The notes beneath the pieces are model-generated. The model was not told where the DNA came from. It did not search any database and saw only the letters and a list, made by a program, of their open reading frames with translations. This document shows positions 23,401 through 38,400 of a stretch of 64,000 bases of DNA, one piece after another; position 1 is the stretch's first letter; every line of letters starts with the position of its first letter. A program made the position numbers and the translations under genes. The DNA is taken from NCBI GenBank assembly GCA_026874595.1, contig CM049318.1, forward strand, positions 55,383,250 to 55,447,249. The letters run 5' to 3'. The stretch comes from Sipunculus nudus. Lineage: Eukaryota > Annelida > Sipuncula > Golfingiida > Sipunculidae.

Positions 23401-26400
23401 CCCAAAATTTGAATGAAATCAGATAATATTTAGGAAAGTTATCGCATGGAAATGAATACCTGACAGAGAGACGGACAAAGTGACAGACAGACAGACAGAC
23501 AGAAGCCAGACACTCCAAAACCAATCCCAACCAAGGTATGCATGACAGCAATCACTGACCCAAATTTGGATGAAATCGGATAATATATAGGAAAGTTATC
23601 GCAAGGAAACGAAACCTGATGGACGGACAGAGACAGACAGACAGACAGAAAGACAGACAAACCCAAAACAATGTCCCCCGCATCCGCGGAGCAAGGGACA
23701 AAAAGAAGTCTTTGCTGAAAAAAAAATATGTCATTTTAAAGAAATTTCATTTGGTGAGAGGGTTACCCAATTTCAACCAGATAAAAAAATAAATACAGTG
23801 AAACCTTGTTCTGTCAATTTGAATGGACCCTCAGAAAACTCGACATATCCAATGGTTCGACACAAGTGGGTTTCATTTGGTAATAATTTAACTAGAGTTG
23901 TCTGGGATATCGAGTCTGTAACTTCGACATAAGTGGGGTATTCAACTTAAGCGAGTTCGACACAATGAGGTTTCACTGTACCAATTATTTCTCTGTGAAT
24001 ATAGCAAAAAATTCTATAAAATTGAATTTCATGAATTTAATATATTTAAATAGAATATCCTTGTGTTTCACACAAAAATAAATCTGTTCAGTTCTTTAAA
24101 TGTCATGAAGAAGAATTGCTTTCTATAAGATTTGTCAGTATTCATTCTTTTATACAGACTGCAGTAGATTTTGATAAATATATGAACAGTGTAAAACCCA
24201 TTTTCAACAATCCCGAAGTTCACCCTTCCTGATAAATTGAGAAACAAGAATAAGGGTAATCACATAAAATTGGCTGTGTGGACTCACTGGTAATATATGT
24301 AAGTGATTTCAAGGACTGACCAAAATCAATTTGCAGTATCCATGTGGGCTTGTGAATGTAGGAAATACATGAATATGACCAAATCTACTTTTCACTACAG
24401 TAAATTTGCTTCTTATTGATCAAGTGACAAATACAGGTAAAAATGTCCTTGAGTACCAATATTGGTGATTGCTCAGATTTTAAATTTGTAAGATATAAGC
24501 TACTCAGAATCAAGCACTTTGGAAGAGCGGAACTATTTCAGGGGTGTATGAGAATGAAACTAATGAACCATTATGGTTAGCTGTGTGTGGGACAGAAATG
24601 AATGGATTCAGGCTGATATCGCCTGTTTGTGATGCACAGAAGCAATCGCCTTAGCAGCTGAGCTCGACTCCGCTTCAGGCCAATTACCATCCGGCTGGAC
24701 AGATGAAGCCGTCCGTCCCGTTCCTGTATGGGAAAACTGATCAAAGCCGTTGTCTGTGTGAGGTGTATCCTGATGAGCCCTTCAGTGCTTCCTCCCAAAT
24801 CTACATCTACATGTGCAGAAAACCAATAACAGAGCCCTCCCCCTCCCCCAATCTGAAGTGTCTTGTATTATTTCACACCTTCTCTCTTCCTACACAATAC
24901 ATGTCCACCATCCACGATTCATGAAAAGGAAATACTCAAGAGATTGTTACACTCCCCCTGAGTTAAAAGGTTGTGATATATAATTTTTCTGTAAATTTCT
25001 CAATAGTACCATGTTTCTCCCTCAGATGTCATCACCTGTGTCTGATCATTCTTATCAATTTGATGATACTTGTACAAACAGAAAAAGAATGATCCTGGGT
25101 ATTGGTTAAGATAGATGATAAACTTTTAGGAACACTTCCTTTTCTCCTTACACACCCCTTAAATTTGATTTCATGGATGTGCATCATTAAGTGCTCATCC
25201 ATGAAGAAAGACAGGCAAATACATGATTAGAAAGCTGATCCATGGGGACCATATTTTTACTTCTGCCAACATTCGGGATCTTCATATTTGTAATATTACC
25301 AGGCTCCTGTTTAAGCTCAAATATGTGGTAGAAACAGCAGGAATATGTATTAATCTAAGCCCAAAAAAATATGTTTATGGTTCACCAGCTTGATGGCAAC
25401 ATCAAACGTCAACTCTGCCAGCCAGAAGAAAGGCTGTCCCAAGTGTCCTGTGCACAATGCAGGTGGTAGAAACTTTCACCCAATTTTGAAATAATTTGGA
25501 TGTTACTCTATCGCACCATATATAATTTCATCAAATATTTTCAAGACTTTCAAGTAAAACTGCAAACAAACGAACCAACCAACCAAGCAACTAAGACAAA
25601 AACATACCTCATTGTTAAGAGACTTGTATAAATATAAATCTTTAATTCCCAACCAATTTTGTGGAGGCAACATTTATTCCCCCTGAACCCATACATGAAA
25701 GCAACAGAGGACTTTTATCCTTGATCATTTTGCCAAGCAATTCCACAGGTGGCCCTTATAAAACCATGCAGGTGTGTTTTTAATCCTTGTTGTATACCCT
25801 TGGAGGGTATGAGTCAGCCTGACAACAGCATGTGAGGTGACAGAGCTGGCCCGCTGGTCTGGTTAGCTGGGACAGCCCCTGTAGAAGCAATCAATAAAAC
25901 ACGGTCTTGACAGACTACAGTAGTCTCATCATGAACGGAGCCCCTCAAGGTGGCCTGTATATCAATACAGCGGCCACTGTTCACACCGAACCAGCATTAA
26001 TAGTCATATATAAACACCACCGTCATTTAGGGTTACAAAATAAAGATTAATGTCATAAAATACATAGCCATATTGAATATTTGATACATTTATCCTGAAT
26101 ATTATATACCTGTCCTTTATCACACTCCTACACCTGTCAAACAGCATACAAACTGTCAATTTTATGAGGCAATTTTTTTATATCACAAAATTTTATCTGT
26201 CCCCGAGTGATATATCTCGTTTCACTTTTTATATTAATTTAATATGTGTAATTTTTCATACAATGATATAAACATGTACATATCCACATATAATTTCTGG
26301 GTTATATCTGTGATATCAAACAATTTTACTTTAAAAACAGGCACTTTTTCCATAAACGCACTGGCTGGTGCACAATCTTGAAGAACAGCAGTGATCTGAA

Positions 26401-29400
26401 GTTATCAGTTCTGTATGAAGGCATTTGTACACAAACTCAAAATAAAGCAATGGTTAAAACTGGCATATTTTCTACCAAAGCCTGGGGCACAATCTAAAGA
26501 TAAAACAAGGGTCAGAACTGATCCATTTCTCATGAAAGCACAGACACACAACCTCAGATGTCAAAGGTCAAATAAGCACTTCCAACAGGAACAAACACAC
26601 ACTTAAGTTTGAGAACTATTGCATCTGATCTAGAAAAGGAAATGGTAACAATTTCAATTAATCTCACAGCTTAAATTTAGTTCCAAATCCTGAGAATAGA
26701 CATGGGGAAGAATTTTTGGCAAGTGCAACAGCATAATATGCAAAAATACACAGAAGCAACATCTGAAAGTAAAAGCATGTACAGCACATGCACGTTACAA
26801 CTTGCACTTGTGGACCAGCTGAGTTAAAGATCAGCATATAATGTTTGTTTCTTCCACAAATGAACATCATGGTCTCAGAAGTGAGGGGAAGGGTTTTCAA
26901 ACAAGATAACAGATATGTGAGCAAATGATCACATGGAAACTTAATATGTGCAAAGCACAAGGGACCTAGGTACCAGGGCTGACCATACAAATCTATATGA
27001 TATGGAGAGATAAGGACATCATCAACAAGGGATTGGTAGAACCCATCACCAAATGGCACTATCCAATCCTGTCTCCAGTGCCACTGAATGCTACCTACTT
27101 CGGCAGCTTTATTACCCATAATGCCACTCTGGTTCTGCTCAAGGCTTACTGAATGTCAACATTAATGGTCAAATACCATCAACCAAGATCTTAACTAGAG
27201 GACCTGCCTTCCACCATACATGTCACATGGTGCTGTGACTTTTAAACATTATACTTTATTCTAAGTTCATGATTCATATATATCTATTTCACTCCATGTA
27301 TAACAGTGGTCTTAATCGTTTTTGCTGCAGGGATTAGGTGCAGGACAAACACCCATCTAGAAAAAGAACACTGAGAAAAGAAGCTACTCGTGGGTGAAAG
27401 CTTGACATACACATGCCCACCCTCTCCCTAAATCTCTGAGTTTTGTTTTGCATTTGGTCAGGCCACTGTGATGTCACACATTTTCTTTATTTACTTGGAA
27501 ATATGTTGCAATTTGAAAAAGTAACTTCAGAACTGTTGATATAATAATATATTCCCCAATAAATCACCTGATTTAATAGACAAACAATTAAGTCACAAAA
27601 GTCAATAAATGGTGACCCTTTTTACCAGTTTAAAAAGTTTTAACAAGATAGTAATGCATATCATGGCATACTTAAGGCATATACATGTACTATTAATTTT
27701 CTTAATTATAATTATGCTTATTTCAACTGAATGTCATATAAACATTACCATGTGACTTCTTTCTTAAACTTGAGTACATGAGTGTTCAGAATAAGTTTGA
27801 TACCTGGCCATTATCTCCTAAATTATTACAGCTCGTACCCTATGCAGTACTGAAATTACCAAATTTCTCTGGATCAAAGGCCTAAACTGGAGATCTTCTC
27901 AACACAGTGCAGGTAGGTTGATAATGTACAGCAGGTAGACAGCCTATAGTAAACATGTGTGAGGTAATTGCTGGGGTTTCCCTGTTGTTAACAGCTGACA
28001 GAGGTAGCTGACAGCCTTGTGAGAGACAGCAGCAGCATTCCTGGCCTGTCAACAGGGCTGCCATTAACAGGCTCTCAGCTCCTGCCAGGAATATCTGACA
28101 GCCATCATTTCTAGGAATACCAGACAATCAACATTTCTAGGAACTAAGCTAGGGAATCAGGTCACATGGTATAATTTGAAAGGTATCCTTAATTAACCAC
28201 ATAAAACCTATATCTAAACTGTACCTATGATGCCATACACAAAACATACCTTAGTGTGATATTGGTAGCTTTTTTCCCAACATAACTTTGATTTGTTTTC
28301 TTGAGCATGAAAGGATATATTTATTTTTTTTTATTTTATTACCTATTGTTGACATAAACTAAATGATGATGAAGCCAACCATTTATCAAGCTTATTCTAA
28401 ATTTAACTAGACATTTCTTGGCACCGCAGGTGCCAGAGTATCCCCAGACATAGTAGGCCCCCCCCCCCTTTAAGAACAGACCCCCATTTTTAGCAGCATA
28501 TACTGACACTTTGCATATTTATTGTTTCTTCCATCTAACAATCCACAATCTTGTTGAAGATGTTGGTCCTGTGACCTTGATCTTTTTAAAGATGTGTCCT
28601 GTGACCTTGACCTTTGACCTCATGACCCCAAAATCAATTTGGGTGTTGCTTTTCCAATGGGACATATGCAAGTCAAGTTTGAAATCTATACATCAATAAA
28701 GCAGGAATGATCATCCAGAAACTAATTTTTTTTACAGGTGGCTCCTGTGATCTTCACCTTTGACCTTGTGAACTTAAATTGATATTTTTCTTCCTCTCTT
28801 GGCAGGAGAACTATATGTGCAAGATGGAAGATCTGAGATGAAATGTTTGGCTGAAAATGCATCCACATCTTTTTAAAGATGTGTCCTGTGATCTTGACCT
28901 TTGACCTCATGACCCCAAAATCAATTTTGGTCTTGCTTTTCCAATGGGACATATACAAGTCAAGTTTGAAAACCATACATCAATAAAAGCAGGAATTATC
29001 ATCCAGAAACTAATTTTTGGACAGATGGCTCCTGTGACCTTCACCTTTGACCTTGTGACCTCAAAATTGATAGGGGTTTTTCACTCTTGGCAGGTGAACT
29101 TTATGTGCAAGATGAAAGATCTAAGACAAATTGTTTGGCTGAAAATGCATCCACAATCTTTATAAAGATGTGTCCTGTGATCTTGACCTTTGACCTCATG
29201 ACCCCAAAATGAATTCGGGTCTTGCTTTTCCAATGGGTCAAATTCAAGTCAAGTTTGAAATCCATACATCAATAAAAGAAGGAATTATCATCAAGAAACT
29301 AATTTTTGGACAAATGGCTCCTGTGACCTTCACCTTTGACCTTGTGACCTCAAAATTGATAGGGTTATTCCTCTCTTGGCAGGTGAACTATATGTGCAAG

Positions 29401-32400
29401 ATGAAAGATCTGAGATGAAATGTTAGGCTGAAAATGCATCCACATCTTTTTAAAGATGTGTCATGTGACCTTGACCTTTGATCCATGACCCCAAAATCAA
29501 TTAAGGTCTTGCTTTTCCAATGGGACATATACAAGTCAAGTTTGAAATCCATACATCAATAAAAGCAGGAATTATCATCCAGAAACAAATTTTTGGACAG
29601 ATGGCTCCTGTGACCTTCACCTTTGACCTTGTGACCTTGTGACCTCAAAATTGATAGGGGTCTTCCACTCTTAGCAGGTGACTATATGTGCAAGATGAAA
29701 GATCTCGGATGAATTATTTGGCTGAAATTGCATCAACAACCTTTTAAAAGAGGTTTCCTGTAACCTTGACCTTTGACCTAATGACCCCAAAATCAATTAT
29801 GGTCTTGCTTTTCCAATGGGTCAAATAAAAGTCAAGTTTGAAATCCATACATCAATAAAAGAAGGAATTATCATCCAGAAACTAATTTTTGGACAGATAG
29901 CTCCTGTGGCCTTGACCTTTGACCTTGTGACCCCAAAATTTATATGGATTATCCACTATTGGCAAGTGAGCTATATATTCAAGATGGAAGACCTGGGATG
30001 AAAGTTTGGCTTAAAATGCATCCACATCTTTTTAAAGATGTGTCCTGTGACCTTGACCTTTGACCTCATGACCCCAAAATCAATTTTGGTCTTGCTTTTC
30101 CAATGGGACATATACAAGTCAAGTTTGAAATCCATACATCAATAAAAGCAGGAATTATCATCCAGAAACTAATTTTTGGACAGATGGCTCCTGTGACCTT
30201 CACCTTTGACCTTGTGACCTCAAAACTGATAGGGTTATTCCTCTATTGGCAGATGACTTATATGTGCAAGAAGAAAGGTCTGAGATGAAATGTTTGGCTG
30301 AAAATGCATCCACAATCTTTTTAAAGATGTGTCATGTGACCTTGACCTTTGACCTCATGACCCCAAAATCAATAGGAGTTTTGCTTTTTCAATGGGACAT
30401 ATATAAGTCAAATTTGATATCAATACATCAATAAAAGCAGGAATTATCATCCAGAAACTAATTTTTGGACACATAGCTCCTGTGGCCTTGACCTTTCACC
30501 TTGTGACCCCAAAATTTATATGGATCATCCACTATTGGCAAGTGAGCTATATATTCAAGATGGAAGACCTGGGATGAAAGTTTGGCTTAAAATGCATCCA
30601 CAGTATCTTTTAAAATGGCAGCCCGGGACCTTGACCTTTGACCTCATGACCCTAGAACCTATAGGGTTCTTACTTTAGTGGTGGGCCATACATAAGTCAT
30701 TTTTGAAATCCATATGGCTATCAACACTGGAGATATCATAAGAGGTGTGTGATTTTCACCATATATGGCAATATTCAAGGTCAAGGCCACTATCATAGGA
30801 AAGGTCATGACCCCAATTTAAATAAACATCATCCCATAACCCATACCTATGTATATGCATAATATAAAAGAAATCTGTCCATTAGTTTTTGACTTATAAT
30901 GCTCACAGTACTGTAAGGTGGCAATTTTGGGGGTATTAAACGGCATGAAAACAAGTAAAGAATAATAGGTGGCGCCACCAGTTTCTGGAACATGACAACC
31001 CTATCCATGATCTTCCATCAACTTGATTTTGGGATAAATCCATGCAAGATTTCTTGAGATATTTAAGAATTTGTGTGATTTTCCCCAAAATTGGACCTAT
31101 TCAAGGTCAAGGACACTCTTCTAGTAAAGGTCATGACCTCATTTTAAATAGGCGTCGTCCTCTTACCCATATCTATACATATACCAAGTTTGGTAAAGTT
31201 CCTTGAAATATTTTTTGGGTTAATGCGCCAACAAGATTTATATGCGGAGGCGGCGGGACCAGTATGAAAACATAGTATCCCCCGACTTTGTCTGGGGATA
31301 CAATTATTTGGCTCTCAAGTAAGCATATGACAGGATATTTTAAGTATGATTCATTCACAATAAGACAAATCTATAACGTCTTTAACCTTCTAAAATGCAA
31401 CAAATTAAAATTTTCAATTTAATTTGATTTAAAATCTTATTGTACATTCTACATTGCACCCTAATCAAATTTGCACAATGTCTCTCGTGTTACATTCCAT
31501 TCTGAGATCTTACTTGTAATTCTTAAATTTAGTTAAAAGACACATCATGCCAAATTTTATTCATAAACATGCCTTTTTTTCATTCATGTTGAATTTTTTA
31601 CATAAACAAGAACATACACTTAGTAATTAAATATTTTCAGCCAATGAAAACTGCTCGACTGTGATGACAATATGTCACATTTTGTGGAATATTAATTAAT
31701 CTTCATTCAATTTCACAATGTAATCAATTTTACCTAATACTGGCCAACAGATTGACGATAAAAAGCTGTGCAGTAAAAATCCATACAAGCACTTATCAAT
31801 CAAATATTACAGCATGCTGTCTGGCTCTGTGCCAGCAAGTGTAAAATGGAGAAAATATATGGTTTTGATATTGGTCTTTTGATCTATATATCCATCTTAT
31901 GATCAAGTGTGTGTTTTACACACATGTAGCATTGTAAGTAATGCATTTTTTTTATCACATAACTTACAGCAATATTGCTAAAATTAATTATTTGTATATA
32001 TAATTTCACTTTAAAATTAAGTACTTAATTCTTGCTTTAAAACATGTCCACACAACAATAATTTTCTTCATTTATTTTCAGGGTCTGACATACTGTGCTT
32101 TGGAAATACACCTTGGAAACTAACCATATTTAAAATACCAGCTGTATACCCAAATTTTTACCTGTGACATCAATGTTTTAGTGTTTACCCAAAATGGCAG
32201 CCCCCATGAGTAGTTTTGAGAAACTAGGATACACACTTGTCAGGGTTCAATAAAGGTGCATCTAGATGTGACAGGAAAATACTCAAGAGGACAGCATCAA
32301 TGTGAAAATTAATCTATCTGCAGAGAGTTTGTTGGCAAGGCGATGTGTTCCTACAAAGTAAAGAAGTGAAAAATTTATTTGTTAACAAAGCCCAAATCCT

Positions 32401-35400
32401 AAATTTACAGCAGGATTCATGGCACATGAAAATACAAACACCAAATGAATACAATTTCTATCTCTGTTTATGTCAGTGATCAGGTTATAACAAACCTTGA
32501 CTCCTGACAGAAGTAATTTCATCAGATCAAAGAAATTCAGATATAACTGAGATGCTTTCATTGGAAGGGTGGCATGTGATTAACTTGATCCTGTAAACCT
32601 GAATGGGATCAGTTGTGTAGAATGAAAAGGAACCATCATCATCTATAAGATTCCTTGGAGGTCAGACAGATGACCTGGCCCATGTACTACACTTACTCCT
32701 CACTCTCCGTATACCAAACATTAAATCATGAAAATAGTTCCCAAAAGGGTCAAAGGTCAGGGCCTGGGGATAATAAATTCAAGCCCAGGGTCAGCGCAGC
32801 ACATCTGTTGCTATCACATCAAAGCCGGAGGCAGCAGACAGCAGATTTATCTCTGGGCTGCTGAAGATTTCTAGGTAGCCATCCAGAATAATGAACTCTC
32901 TATTTAGTTTGGCTTGACTTATGCTCCAGCTTGTCCAGCCGCTGCCTGAACTGCCTGATCTGGCTGCAGCAGCATAGCTTACAGACGGATATGTTTGTGT
33001 AGACCTTTTGCACCTTTGTACACCTGTATAAAGTAACATATAACTGGACTGTGTACCTGGGGTTGCAGTACATGACTTACATAAACTCTAGTCTTTGTTT
33101 CCTCTGCAAGTAATAACACTGTCAATATAACCTAGAAATATTACTTGAAAGAAAATAAATTTTAAATCTTTTATCAAACTTAAGGATAACCTTTAATATA
33201 CCATGAATTCTTCTGTCATAATGCCATATTTTCAAAGTAACACTGGTTCTTCCACCAGATGTCAGTGTTAGTAGCTGTTCATTTTCATCAATTTAAAGAC
33301 GTATGTACAAACATCAAACACCTGTATCTGCTACAAGAATAGGATCAATACAAAATGTTATCAATTCTTCCTTGCCTCAGGATGCTAAGCCTAATTTGTT
33401 TAAATCATAAACCTAGTGGAGGTGTGTGATCTATAAGGGCTGTCAAGTTGGTGGTTTATCAAATTTGTGAACACAAATCAATATCGAGTTGAAATGCTTG
33501 CAAGGGTATGTGTCATACATCTTTCTGACCCATGTACTGCAGTTTTTTCTTTATTTACAAACTCTGTTTCGATTCAGAGAGATTATCCTGGGTCTAGATT
33601 TAGACGATTTTGTCTTTCATGTAAATGATACACACCTTTGAGACTAATTAGTTTATGAAGATAAACCGGTTAGTTTTGAAATTGACATATTTTAACAGAT
33701 ATTTGTTGGATCATCAATTTGTTTTAACTGGGTCCCCCATGAATGTCTGAAATTTAACACATAATCCTGAATCCACCATTTATGACTCTAACAGGTGAGG
33801 ATCACCTGTTTTCATTAACTTGCTCTGAGATATGCTCTATTACCTGATAATTACAAGGTTTCTTTTAAATTTATTGTAGCCTTCATAAATATATTCATAT
33901 TCATGCAACACATCATAGTTCTTACCTTTCAAAATAATCTACTTTGCAGAAAAAAATGTAATGGTAACTAAAGTCTTGGTATTCTTTACCTTGCAAAGTA
34001 CAGCATCTATACATTTGCCCACATTTTTAAAATAGAAAACAATCTTTTCTTAATGTGACAATAGCATGTTTCTTTGATATACCAATTACCCACAGCTGTT
34101 GTTAGAATTCACCAGTGTTCCAATGCATAGCAAATGAGCTATACTCCCACAATACACAAAAGGGAAGCAAAAATAAGAACAGTCACATTAGCCAAGTGAC
34201 ATATTCTGCGGTAAGTATTCATCACCAATCAACACTCCACTGATCAAAGCAAGCGCTGGAGAACGCTGTTCATTTTTTCCACAGCAAGAGGTTTCTTATG
34301 CCAGCAATAAGCCTCTGTAGTAATTGGCCACCATTTACAAGCAATCCAATTAAGTCATTCTCTTAAACTATGTCTGTTTTTCCATCAACAAAACAACAGT
34401 TTTGTCAGGCTGATCAGGCGTTTGCTGTAACTACTTGTTTTTCCAAACAGTTCCATTTTCGGTGATTTGCTTATTATTAATTTCTGTGCAAATTAGGCTG
34501 TCCAGCTTACAGAGTTAATTAAATTTATCTGAGTCTAGTGGAAAGTCACGTTTCCAAGATGGTTTCCACACTATAAAAGTAACATGACAATGTCAGAAAC
34601 ACTATAAGGATTAGTAAATTCCTGTAATTCACAGAAAAAAAAAAAACAATGATAGGACCATTCCAACAACTGGAATTGTTATTCCAACATTCAGGCTGTG
34701 TGAGTGCTCATATCACATCAGTAACAGCATGCAACTTGGTCACAGCACAACATGGACGCTTGGGTTGGGTCAACATGTTGTTACTTTATTTTATATAAGA
34801 AATATAAAGCTCAGGGCTTTGTGCTAGATGCTCATGTGAATTAAAAATATATTATAAAGCTGCTCTAATAATTTTGTAGTTCCAAAATCATTTCAAATTT
34901 TGTATGTGAAAGGGCTATTAGACAGGGCACTCGGCCCTGTTTTCACAGTTTGGCTATTATTTAAATTGACTGTAATGTGATGTTTTATTTTCTTCTGCAA
35001 CCTCTCTTTTAGTTTATGTTTTCTTAAACACCTTTAGTATTTTAGAAGTATACTGCAGTCATCCTAAATTTTTAGTATTTCAGGACAATGGATTCAACAC
35101 TGGAACTACATATGTCTATTTTCCCCCCTGGTTTGTTGAGGGTGAATACAGAGGTAAACAGGTACTGTAATCAGATGTCTGCTGTTTGCATGACCATGAA
35201 CAATCAGTAACCAGCCTGTCCTCAGTCCCTGGTGATTGATTTAAGGTGTAGCTGCTGTGCAGTGAAGCGTTTTTGCACATTTCAATTATTGCTCGCCTGA
35301 AATGTGTTAAATAAGTAATAGTAACGTGTTAGGCTGATGATGCTGCTAACATCGCGATCAGGGAAACCACCCAGGTGAAAAGAGTGGGTGTCATCCACTG

Positions 35401-38400
35401 ATGGTTGGCATAAACATGGTGTGTTAATAAATTATCTTCATGTACAACCTGTTGGCTGATGTTACTTGACTGAAAACAAACTGGTAAACAATGGAGAAAT
35501 TTCAACAAATCTGGGAAATTGTAAAATTTATAATTACTTGGAATCAGCATTATATATAAAATATTTTTATTACTATTTTATTTTATAACATATTTACTTT
35601 TTTTCTATACACATCATACTGAGAGTTAATTTTTTTTCCTATAGTTAATCATAATAAAACTAATTTTAAAGCATTTTGTTCAATATCATGCTTGGGACAA
35701 CATTTCAACAAGCACAAACAATTTTGAATCAATGTTTAACAATTCAGTATACATGTCCTAGTATCAGCACAGTTAAATGAATATAATTAATAGATGTTGT
35801 TAATCTCACTATACTATAACTTTACTGAGTTATGAAGCAGGGTACTACCTAGTACCTATAACCGAATATTTTAAGCCCTGTATAAATAGGACAACCTTTT
35901 TATATTACACATAATCATCCCACCCCCTACCCCACCCCCAAGTGTGCACTAAGACACCTTTTCCTGGTGCCCATTACTGCTTATTAACTTCATTAATGGA
36001 CTCCAGGGCAGTTACACAAATACTGAGAATGATCCACAACAGTAATTAAATCCATTAGGGAGGGAGGCAATGTTGAATCAGGTGTCCAATCCGATGACGC
36101 CGTTCACTACAATGTGTTGACCACATGAGGCTGTTTGTAGAACAACTGATATAAGCGAACTGCAAAGTACTGCCATGTTTCTAATCTGTGCCAAGAAATG
36201 TGTGGAAGTTTAATGTATTAAGATCATATGGCATTAAAGCAAGTGCTATGATGGCGATGCAAATTGAGTTAAATTTTATATGAAGATAGAAATACAGTAA
36301 AACCTCACAATTAGGACCAGCTTGGGGACTGATCTAAGTGGTGATAATTTGGGGGTGGTTATATTTCTGTTATTTTAAGTTATCTGAATAATAAATCTGA
36401 AGCCATGATAAGTGGTCTTATTTATAGGGTTGGTCCCAATTGTGGGGTGGTTGCAAAGCTGGGTTACACTATATTACATCACACTACTTACTAGAATAAA
36501 AATTTAGTCCTTTCAATTTTGCATATATTTAAATAATGAACCATCAATGGTATCAAAGCATTAGTTTTTATATACACCAGAGATATTAGTAACCATACCT
36601 ATGTTAATTCTGATCTGAGGGTATAAAGTATACAAAGCAAAGTTATGCATCTGTTTTTTTTTAACCATTTAAGTTTATAATGTAACAAGCAACATCAATA
36701 CAGTAAACTTTATCTGTCTATCCCTGGCATAACCCCATGGCTGAGATTTTTTGAAAGACCAGCATACATAGGCATGGCAAATATCTCTTGCTGGTTCTAG
36801 GGCTGACAAGACCAATTGATATTTCAGTGTGTTAAACCAGACAGACAGCAGACATCAATAGTATGCTGCAACAGTTCTGGCCGACTGGCTGCATCAGCAA
36901 TAATGGACAGCTGTGTAGCATGTTCCAAAGGGGTCAAAGGTCAATCATTGTGGCATAGGTGCTGGTCTAGTTATCAGGTGAATTATACATGTTCATGATG
37001 TACTCATTAGTCAATTGTCAAATGCATCACAAAGATATGACAATACATCCTAATTAATACCAGTGAAAGGGTAACTTAATGAAACAATCACTAAACTTCT
37101 GAAATACATCCATGCTGTATTATTGTATAACTGTAGAAAGTAAAGTTAAATGCCACTGTTCTCCACAACAAAACACCCTTCACTTTTGTTAAGCCTGATA
37201 TCTCCAAAAGCCACCAGGGGGCAGCATCACAGCAGTCATAATTGCAGCTGCTATATTTGCAAAAGATCTGACGGCAAAACAGAAGACTGGAGACAGAAGA
37301 TTGCACTATATTTCACACAACTGTAAGACAATATATATTATTTTTATATAAATATATTATAAACTGTTTATGCAAGATTTTGGCCTCTAATTTTGATTCA
37401 GTGTGTGTGTTTCATCACATGTACCTCAACACCAGTTTTCAGGCAAGCTGTATCACTGGCTCCTCACTGTTATTGATGAAGGAGTAAGGCATAAATCATT
37501 TACCTGTATCAATATCATTATCAGGGGGATTACATACATCAAAGGACAGTGACTATCTTAAGGTCAATGGTAAACCAGTGCAGTCAGGCACAAACAAGAA
37601 GGAATAAATTACATGATGATCTAGTTATCGGTTTAATTAAGCACAGGAAGGGCACTGAACTGTTACATAATGATAATACAACACTGATTAGATACTGTAT
37701 ATAGATATAACACTGTCATGTAAGTTTTCCTATGAGAACATGGTTCAACAATACCTAGATTAATCAAATTTAATTTTGAAGCTTATTTTTTTTCATAATT
37801 TAAACAAGTAAACGAAATATTTTGAACAAATTAACCTAATGTAATGTTGCTTTTTCTAAATATTTTACTGAACATTGTAAAAATAACTTTAGTCCTTAAA
37901 CTATGAAATGCTACAAACCAAGTGTATAACGTTTTGACCTGATACAATCCTCTTTAGCGGTTTGAAATGGACTATAAACTTATTTTCTAGTCTATAAAAG
38001 AGTAAAAGAAATGTGTTCAATGGAAATCTTTGAAAAAACATGTGCATTTCCTGAATTTTTTTTTCTATATAAAATTTTTATCTATCTGTGACTGAGTGAC
38101 ATTTTGGAAGGCTCTCAGTCTGTTGCATGAACAGGGGACCCAGCATTTGATGAAAATCTAAGGATGCAGATATTGTATCAGGCTTTCAGTAGGAAGAAAA
38201 TTGGAGAGTCTGGGATGCACAAGCTACAATTTTGGAGGGTCACATAGAATTTTGGAGAGTCACATGGAATTTTGGAGAGTCCAAAGGGGACATGAACTGT
38301 GACAAAATTGATATTTTTAAAATTGAAGTATTTTACATTAATACTGTATCATCATGTGGTTATATATCGTGCCATCTTATTTAGTAAAATGAAGGGGTCT

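Noticed and set aside
21883-23734. Overlapping minus-strand open frames with repeated SVCLSVCHFVCLSV-type segments
   Set aside because: They are the translation of the GACA-rich minisatellite; the ~157-bp period is not a multiple of three, so the same text jumps between frames. No start or splice context.
28510-30434. Repeated open frames with GQIQVKFEIHTSIK and MAPVTFTFDLVTSKL
   Set aside because: Translations of the 288-bp higher-order repeat; each is cut by stops once per unit and they have no family resemblance.
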